Origin: Acidobacteriota bacterium
GTDB taxonomy: Bacteria; Acidobacteriota; Terriglobia; Terriglobales; Acidobacteriaceae
Length of the DNA stretch: 38,982 nt
Assembly (NCBI GenBank): GCA_003225555.1
Contig: QIAM01000005.1
Location: 1 to 38,982 of the forward strand
Reading direction: 5' to 3'
Shown: positions 34,172 through 38,982 of the stretch, piece after piece
Position numbering within the stretch: the stretch's first letter is position 1
Layout: the number at the start of each line of letters is the position of its first letter
Notes under the pieces: generated by a model
The model's input: the letters and a program-made list of their open reading frames with translations, nothing else
The model's database searches: none
What the model was told of the DNA's origin: nothing
Made by a program: the position numbers and the translations under genes

Positions 34172-36450
34172 ATGGCGGTGATCGGAAATTACCTTCCACG
34201 ACATTGTGGAATCGCCACGTTCACCACGGACCTATGCAGCGCCATTTCTGCAGAGTACGGGACTGCTCGACTCTTGGCGCTCCCGGTCAATGACACCGAG
34301 GAGGGTTAGACTATCCCGCGCGAGTGCGATGGTCGCTCGCCCAGGACGACGTGAAGTCGTATCAGGGAGCGGCTGAATTTCTGAACTTCAACAACATTGA
34401 CATGGTGTGCCTGCAGCACGAGTATGGAATCTTCGGCGGTCCCGCCGGAAGCCGTATTTTGCATCTGCTGCGCGGCTTGAAGATGCCCGTCGTAACAACG
34501 TTGCATACAGTTCTCCGCGAGCCAGACCCCAACCAATTGGTGGTCATGGAGGAAATCGCAGAGCTCTCCGACCGCCTCATTGTCATGAGTCAGCTCTCGT
34601 CCCAGTTCCTGCAGGAAATCTTTAAGGTGCCTGGCAATAAGATCGACATGGTGCCGCATGGTGTTCCGGACCTGCCATTCCTGGATCCCAATTTCTACAA
34701 GGACCGCTTCGGTGTGGAAGGCAAGGCGGTACTCCTCACGTTCGGCCTGCTCTCACCAAACAAGGGAATCGAAAACGTAATTCAAGCACTGCCGCAGATT
34801 TTGTCCAAGCACAAGAATGTCACGTACATTGTCGCGGGAGCGACTCATCCTCACATTCTGCGTCGCGAGGGGGATAAGTATCGAGCCAGTTTGCAGGCCT
34901 TGGCGAAGGAAATAGGAGTGGAATCGCAGGTGATATTCCACAATCGCTTCGTCAGCCCGGAAGAGATGGTCGAGTTTATTGGTGCCGCCGACATTTACAT
35001 CACGCCCTACCGGCATGAAGCGCAAGTGGTTTCCGGAACGCTGGCCTATGCATTGGGTGCAGGCAAAGCGATCATTTCGACTCCCTATTGGCACGCGATT
35101 GAATTGTTGGACGACCGCCGCGGCGCGCTCGTGCCCTTCCAGAATCCTGATGCTATCGCGCAAAAAACAATCGAACTCCTCGACACCCCCGCGATACGCC
35201 ACGCCATGCGTAAACGTGCGTATCTCTTCGCCCGCGAGATGGTATGGAAACGGGTCGCGCAAGGCTACATGGAGAGTTTCTCAAGGGTACGCAGCGATCG
35301 CATGGAAAGTCCCCGAGTCCAGTTCTCGGCCCGGATGACTCACAAATTACTGGATCAGTTGCCGGAACTGAAACTGGATCATTTGAATCGGATGACCGAT
35401 GACACTGGGATACTCCAGCACTCGATCTTTACGATCCCGAACCGCAGGGAGGGATACACCACAGACGACAATGCACGTGCTCTCATTTTTGCCGTCTTGC
35501 TGGGTCAGTTGGGTAACGGGCAATTGAACAACGATCAGCGAGAAAGGGCAAATCCAGCTGCCGAAGACTCCACTCTTCGGTATCTGTCGTTCCTGGAGCA
35601 CGCATTCAATCCAGCGAAGGGCCGATTCAAGAACTTTCTCCGCTATGATCGTCGATGGAACGAACCGGTGGGCTCCGAAGACTGTCATGGCCGGGCGCTG
35701 TGGGCGTTGGGATCGGTTCTAGGCCGATCACAGGATCAGGGATGTCGGGGCGCTGCCGGGCGATTGGTCGAGTTTTCTCTGCCCGCAGTCCTGGAATTCA
35801 GCAGTCCGCGGGCCTGGGCCTACACCCTGCTCGGAATTCAGGAATACCTCACTTCGTATCCGGGCGACCGCGATGCGCAAAAAATACGATCCGCCCTCAG
35901 CCGGCGGTTGCTCGAAATGTATGAGTCAATCCGACGACCGGAGTGGAAATGGTTCGAGAATGTTCTGGCCTATGGCAACGCGAGACTGCCTCAAGCCCTG
36001 CTCCTGGCGGGCGCAGCATGCTCCGATGATCGCATGATTTCCGCCGGGCTCGAATCGCTGGATTGGCTGTCAAAGACGCAACACTGCGAAATCAACTGCC
36101 ACTTTGTGCCAATCGGTTCGCAAGGTTTCTATCGACAGGATGGAGAGAAGGCTCGTTTTGATCAACAGCCGATTGAAGCCGCCGGCGCGGTCTCTGCGTG
36201 TCTGCAAGCATACCGCGTAACTAGCGACAGCCGCTGGCGCAACGAAGCATGGTCAGCTTTCAACTGGTTCCTCGGCGACAACGATCTGCAACTGCCCCTT
36301 TATGATTCCGTTACCGGCGGTTGCCGGGACGGCCTGCATCCCGACCGCGCCAATGAAAACCAGGGAGCAGAATCAACCCCGTCATTCCTCATGGCGCTCC
36401 TAGAAGTGCGCTCAGTGCCTGACCTTGAACCAAAGGAAATCCTTTCATGA
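34172..36450 (+). pseudogene. GT4-type glycosyltransferase with C-terminal helical domain, frameshifted near its start
   Basis: The first 45 codons (MAVIGNYLPRHCGIATFTTD... to VNDTEEG) end in a TAG at 34307-34309. One base later in phase the protein continues YDYPARVRWSLAQDD to 36450, so a single missing base at about 34307 splits a gene of some 759 residues. N-terminal Rossmann domain, then the donor-binding half (TFGLLSPNKGIENVIQAL, HEAQVVSGTLAYALGAGKAIISTPYWH), then about 370 residues rich in helices (LNRMTDDTGILQHSIFTIPN, DDNARALI, DCHGRALWALG, QPIEAAGAVSACLQAY) resembling an (alpha/alpha)6 barrel. The stop overlaps the GH130 start by 4 bp. Probably makes or trims a mannose-containing glycan; sugar not shown. 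Confidence 0.8.
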
Positions 36451-37454
36451 CCGTACACGTGGAAAAGCAAGTGAGCCTTGTCAGCACTCCGTTCGAGCCA
36501 TTGCTGCATCGCCATAGTGCCAACCCCATCCTCACGAGCAAGGACTGGCCGTATCCCATTAACAGTGTGTTCAATGCTGGCGCAACGACGCTTGCGGACG
36601 GCACGACCCTGCTGCTTTGCCGCGTGGAAGATCGCCGTGGTCTGTCACATTTCTGCGCCGCGCGCTCTCGCAACGGAGTCGATGGATGGCAGATCGATAG
36701 TCAGCCCACATTGATGGCAGACCCAAAGAATTATCCTGAGGAGATCTGGGGCATCGAGGATCCTCGCATCACGTTCGTCCCCGAACTGCAGCAATACGTC
36801 GTCACGTATACGTCCTATTCGCGCGGCGGTCCCGGCGTGTCGCTGGCTCTGACCAAAGACTTCCGCACCTTCGAACGATACGGCGTGATCATGCCGCCGG
36901 ACGACAAAGACTCCGCACTTCTGCCACGGAGAATCGACGGATGCTGGGCGCTGATTCATCGCCCCATGACGACCCTCGGATCGCACATGTGGATTTCCTA
37001 CTCTCCCGACCTGCGTTACTGGGGTAGGCACAGGCTCATGCTGGAAGCTCGCCGCGGCGCCTGGTGGGACGCCAACAAAATCGGGTTATCGCCGCCTCCC
37101 ATCGAGACTTCCAGAGGATGGCTGGTGTTCTACCACGGAGTGCGCCACACGCCCTCGGGCTGTCTGTATCGGTTGGGTTTGGCCCTCTTCGATCTCGAGA
37201 ATCCGGAAAAATGCCTGCTGCGAGGAGATTCGTGGATCTTTGGTCCGGAGGCGTCGTACGAACGCCACGGCGACGTTGACGATGTTGTTTTCCCGTGCGG
37301 ATACACGATGGACGCCGATGGCGACACGATCAATGTCTACTACGGAGCTGCGGATTGCGCGATTGCCCTGGCGCGGGCCAGCGTGCGATCTCTGCTGGAC
37401 TGGCTGGACGCCAATGGAAGTTGCGAGCGGCGCCAGCGAGCGCAGGACTTGTGA
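36447..37454 (+). CDS. Glycoside hydrolase family 130 (beta-mannoside phosphorylase-like)
   Basis: A 335-residue five-bladed beta-propeller enzyme. Seen: SVFNAGATTLADGTTLLLCRVEDR, WGIEDPRITF (catalytic Asp in EDPR), SYSRGGPGVSLALTKDF, DANKIGLSPPPIET and VFPCGYTMDADGDTINVYYGAAD, the last the standard closing motif of GH130. GH130 enzymes cleave beta-mannosides with phosphate to mannose-1-P, or hydrolyse them. ATG overlaps the stop of the glycosyltransferase (ATGA), so both are translated together; release or reversal of a mannosyl linkage made by the partner is a reasonable idea. No signal peptide. Confidence 0.9.
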   Translation: MTVHVEKQVSLVSTPFEPLLHRHSANPILTSKDWPYPINSVFNAGATTLADGTTLLLCRVEDRRGLSHFCAARSRNGVDGWQIDSQPTLMADPKNYPEEIWGIEDPRITFVPELQQYVVTYTSYSRGGPGVSLALTKDFRTFERYGVIMPPDDKDSALLPRRIDGCWALIHRPMTTLGSHMWISYSPDLRYWGRHRLMLEARRGAWWDANKIGLSPPPIETSRGWLVFYHGVRHTPSGCLYRLGLALFDLENPEKCLLRGDSWIFGPEASYERHGDVDDVVFPCGYTMDADGDTINVYYGAADCAIALARASVRSLLDWLDANGSCERRQRAQDL

Positions 37455-37612
37455 AATTGCTCTTCGGCGTCTTTCAGTTTGTTTTTGGGTGCCGTCACCG
37501 TCACCGAAGTCGCGTGTTTACGATCAAACACCGAACCTATCGGGTCTGCTTCGATTGTGGACGGGAATTCGAGTTACCGGACGCTCACGCAGACCTCCTG
37601 CGCAAGGGGTAG
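37451..37612 (+). CDS. Small CxxC protein, third gene of GT-GH130 operon
   Basis: GTG at 37451 overlaps the GH130 stop (GTGA, 4 bp), giving a 53-residue basic protein: FVFGCRHRHRSRVFT, then CFDCGREF. Similar short proteins (FGCRH...CLDCG) are familiar to me from Acidobacteria and usually run somewhat longer after the CxxC. Here the end ADLLRKG and stop come from sequence that also forms part of the tRNA-like fragment, so the original C-terminus may have been replaced by an integration. Likely binds zinc; no function known. Confidence 0.55.
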   Translation: MKLLFGVFQFVFGCRHRHRSRVFTIKHRTYRVCFDCGREFELPDAHADLLRKG

Positions 37613-37640
37613 GCGTTCTAACCAACTGAACTACGCCCCA
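37592..37640 (-). tRNA. 5'-half tRNA-like fragment (pseudo-tRNA)
   Basis: Read on the minus strand: acceptor TGGGGCG, TA, D-arm GTTC-AGTTGGTTA-GAAC (pairing stem), G, anticodon stem CCTAC/GCAGG (one mismatch), loop CCCTTGC, then AGGTC as a variable loop. The D-arm and junction are textbook tRNA, but no T-arm or matching acceptor 3' strand follows. The loop has C at position 33, so the isotype cannot be called (CTT if read literally). It overlaps the last 21 bases of the small CxxC gene on the other strand. Best seen as a broken tRNA left by an element. Confidence 0.55.
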
Positions 37641-38074
37641 CAAACAGAGTATCCATAACTTCCACGTCCCCTACCCCAACCTTGGATGTTTTTGCCAGGC
37701 CTTCGAGGGACAGCGCTGCGGGATTAGGTTTACAACGAATTAAGAGACACCGCACAAGTCGTACAAGACATCGCATTTTGTGGGTTGGATTGCGGGTTGG
37801 AAAAAGCTTCTTCTGCAGGCTGCAGTTCGTAGTTTTCGCGAGGATCTTGAACTGCATGCGAACGTTTGTGGGACGTAAACGGATCGAAGCTCTGTGCAAC
37901 AGGTCATTGCACATCATCAGCCGTGGCATCAGGGTGGAACGGAGAATGGTGACGTCGCAGACCAGGAATTGCGTATCGCCGTGCGCGCGGCTCCGCTTGA
38001 TTCTGGCACATTACGTACGTGAATATTCAGTATTTGCTGTATTTAGGCAGGAATGAGAATGTGCTAGGTTTCTT
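37641..38074. other. Gene-free stretch with a possible fourth att arm
   Basis: No supported gene; a 124-codon frame from 37682 has no likeness to any family. Bases 37746-37788 (GACACCGCACAAGTCG... ending TTTTGTGGGTTGG) resemble the arm right of the third tRNA-Phe repeat (GACACCGTAAGTC... TTTTGTGGG), and TTTACAACGA near 37731 resembles flank 1. This may be a decayed attachment-site arm. Confidence 0.35.
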
Positions 38075-38905
38075 GTGAGGTTCGTGCCACAAATGGTCTC
38101 GATGACATTGCGAACATTAGGACATTTCTGGTTTCGCTTGCTGGCCACCCTGCTGGCCTGTACCGCACCATTTGAGCCGATACTAGTTTCCGCTGATCAA
38201 GTCCCCGTCCGCCACATGGAAGGCCTGATGCACGGCTTTCTTGCACTCCGCACCCTTGATGGCAAGCGCCTTGCAGACGGTGAAATGACCCAAGTCCCAG
38301 AGGGTGACCGGCTGACGAGCCGTCTGATCTTTCGTTTTAAGGATGGTTCGGTCTACTGCGACACAACCATATTCTCTCAACGAGGCGCCTTCCGGGTTTT
38401 GAGCGATCATCTCGTGCAGCGTGGGCCTTCCTTCAAACAACCGATGGATACCTTGATTGATGCGTCTTCGGGACAGATCACGGTGCGCTACAAGGATTCG
38501 GCTGGCAACGATAAGATTCTGAACGAGCGGCGTGATCTGCCTCCAGACGTCGCGAATGGATTGCTGTTCACCTTGGTGAAGCACATTCAGCCAAATGTGC
38601 CACAAACCACGGTTTCCATGGTAGCGACCACTCCAAAGCCGCGACTAGTGAAACTTGAGATCCTCCCAGAAGGCGAGAAAGCGATTGCCAGTGGTAACAC
38701 CAAACACGAAACCGTACGCTACGTCGTCAAAGTAAAAATCGGAGGTGTGGCGGGCCTGGTGGCGCCGCTCTTGGGGAAACAGCCTCCCGACACCCACGTA
38801 TGGGTTCTCACGGGCAATGCTCCGGCCTTCGTAAAATTCGAGGGTCCAATCTACGATGGCGGCCCGATTTGGCGGATTGAACTGGCAACTCCGGCCGGAT
38901 TCTAG
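38075..38905 (+). CDS. Secreted or periplasmic protein of unknown function
   Basis: A 276-residue protein starting at GTG 38075 or ATG 38093/38102, with a signal peptide (FWFRLLATLLACTAPFEPILVSA). The mature part has no Cys cluster; it shows GFLALRTLDGKRLADGEMTQV, RLIFRFKDGSVYCDTTIFSQ, LLFTLVKHIQPN and VKIGGVAGLVAPLLGKQPPDTHVWVLTG, a beta-rich pattern I recall from uncharacterised Acidobacteria envelope proteins (DUF3108-like in feel, not proven). The stop is at 38903-38905; what follows to the window end is non-coding. No operon partner is in view. Confidence 0.7.
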   Translation: MRFVPQMVSMTLRTLGHFWFRLLATLLACTAPFEPILVSADQVPVRHMEGLMHGFLALRTLDGKRLADGEMTQVPEGDRLTSRLIFRFKDGSVYCDTTIFSQRGAFRVLSDHLVQRGPSFKQPMDTLIDASSGQITVRYKDSAGNDKILNERRDLPPDVANGLLFTLVKHIQPNVPQTTVSMVATTPKPRLVKLEILPEGEKAIASGNTKHETVRYVVKVKIGGVAGLVAPLLGKQPPDTHVWVLTGNAPAFVKFEGPIYDGGPIWRIELATPAGF

Positions 38906-38982
38906 CCGTTCTCAGATTTCACCCGTGATCGTCAGGACGTTCCGCCCAGTCGATTCGTTTGCCGCCCCGCCATTGAAATGAA

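Noticed and set aside
37682..38056. 124-codon plus-strand frame in the gap after the tRNA-like fragment
   Set aside because: Arg-rich composition typical of a chance frame in GC-rich DNA; no start signal or homology recognised.

Overview
The window looks like accessory DNA of a soil Acidobacteriota (Terriglobia/Koribacter-like) chromosome. This rests on my memory of the protein families (frameshifted DUF-like secreted proteins, Oar-like TonB receptor tail, Acidobacteria-style integrases with a truncated tRNA next to them) and on the moderately high GC with ATG/GTG starts; no database search was done.

The main architectural signal is a set of three 45-bp direct repeats at 1665-1709, 9723-9767 and 31240-31284. 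Each is the 3' half of a tRNA-Phe (GAA) read on the minus strand, each has an integrase gene or integrase remnant ending just to its left, and each has a related arm-like sequence (GTAAGT...AAGTC) about 45-50 bp to its right. I read them as junctions in a tandem pile of tRNA-Phe-targeting integrative islands. Island A ends at 1665 with a broken integrase. Island B (1.7-9.7 kb) carries a CusCBA-type copper/silver efflux operon, a Cys/Met-rich small exported protein and a CDF-like cation transporter, and ends with a dead integrase tail. Island C (9.8-31.2 kb) ends with an apparently intact integrase.

Island C has two halves. The first (10-22.3 kb) is a central-carbon and transport module: an APC-type permease with a cytoplasmic C-terminal domain, coupled to a CxxxxC flavoprotein; acetate kinase divergent from phosphoketolase; and glucose-6-phosphate dehydrogenase behind a GH15 glucoamylase/trehalase-like enzyme. 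Together these could turn glucose released from an alpha-glucan or trehalose into NADPH, acetyl-phosphate and ATP. The second (22.3-31.2 kb) is a degraded and mixed cargo zone: tails and heads of a cation transporter, a metallothionein-like protein and a TonB-dependent receptor, a frameshifted Fic protein, an alpha/beta hydrolase, a methyltransferase, an APH(6)-type kinase and a DHFR-like reductase.

Right of the third repeat (31.3-39 kb) lie remnants of an ECF sigma factor and a Crp/Fnr regulator, a small membrane zinc-ribbon protein, and a coupled glycosyltransferase - GH130 - small Cys protein operon whose last gene runs into a tRNA 5'-half-like fragment. The window closes with a secreted protein of unknown function.

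Four genes (Fic, F5/8-type-C-like, glycosyltransferase, first integrase) have simple frame breaks. Three of these could be single-base events, so either real decay or sequence/assembly error is possible.
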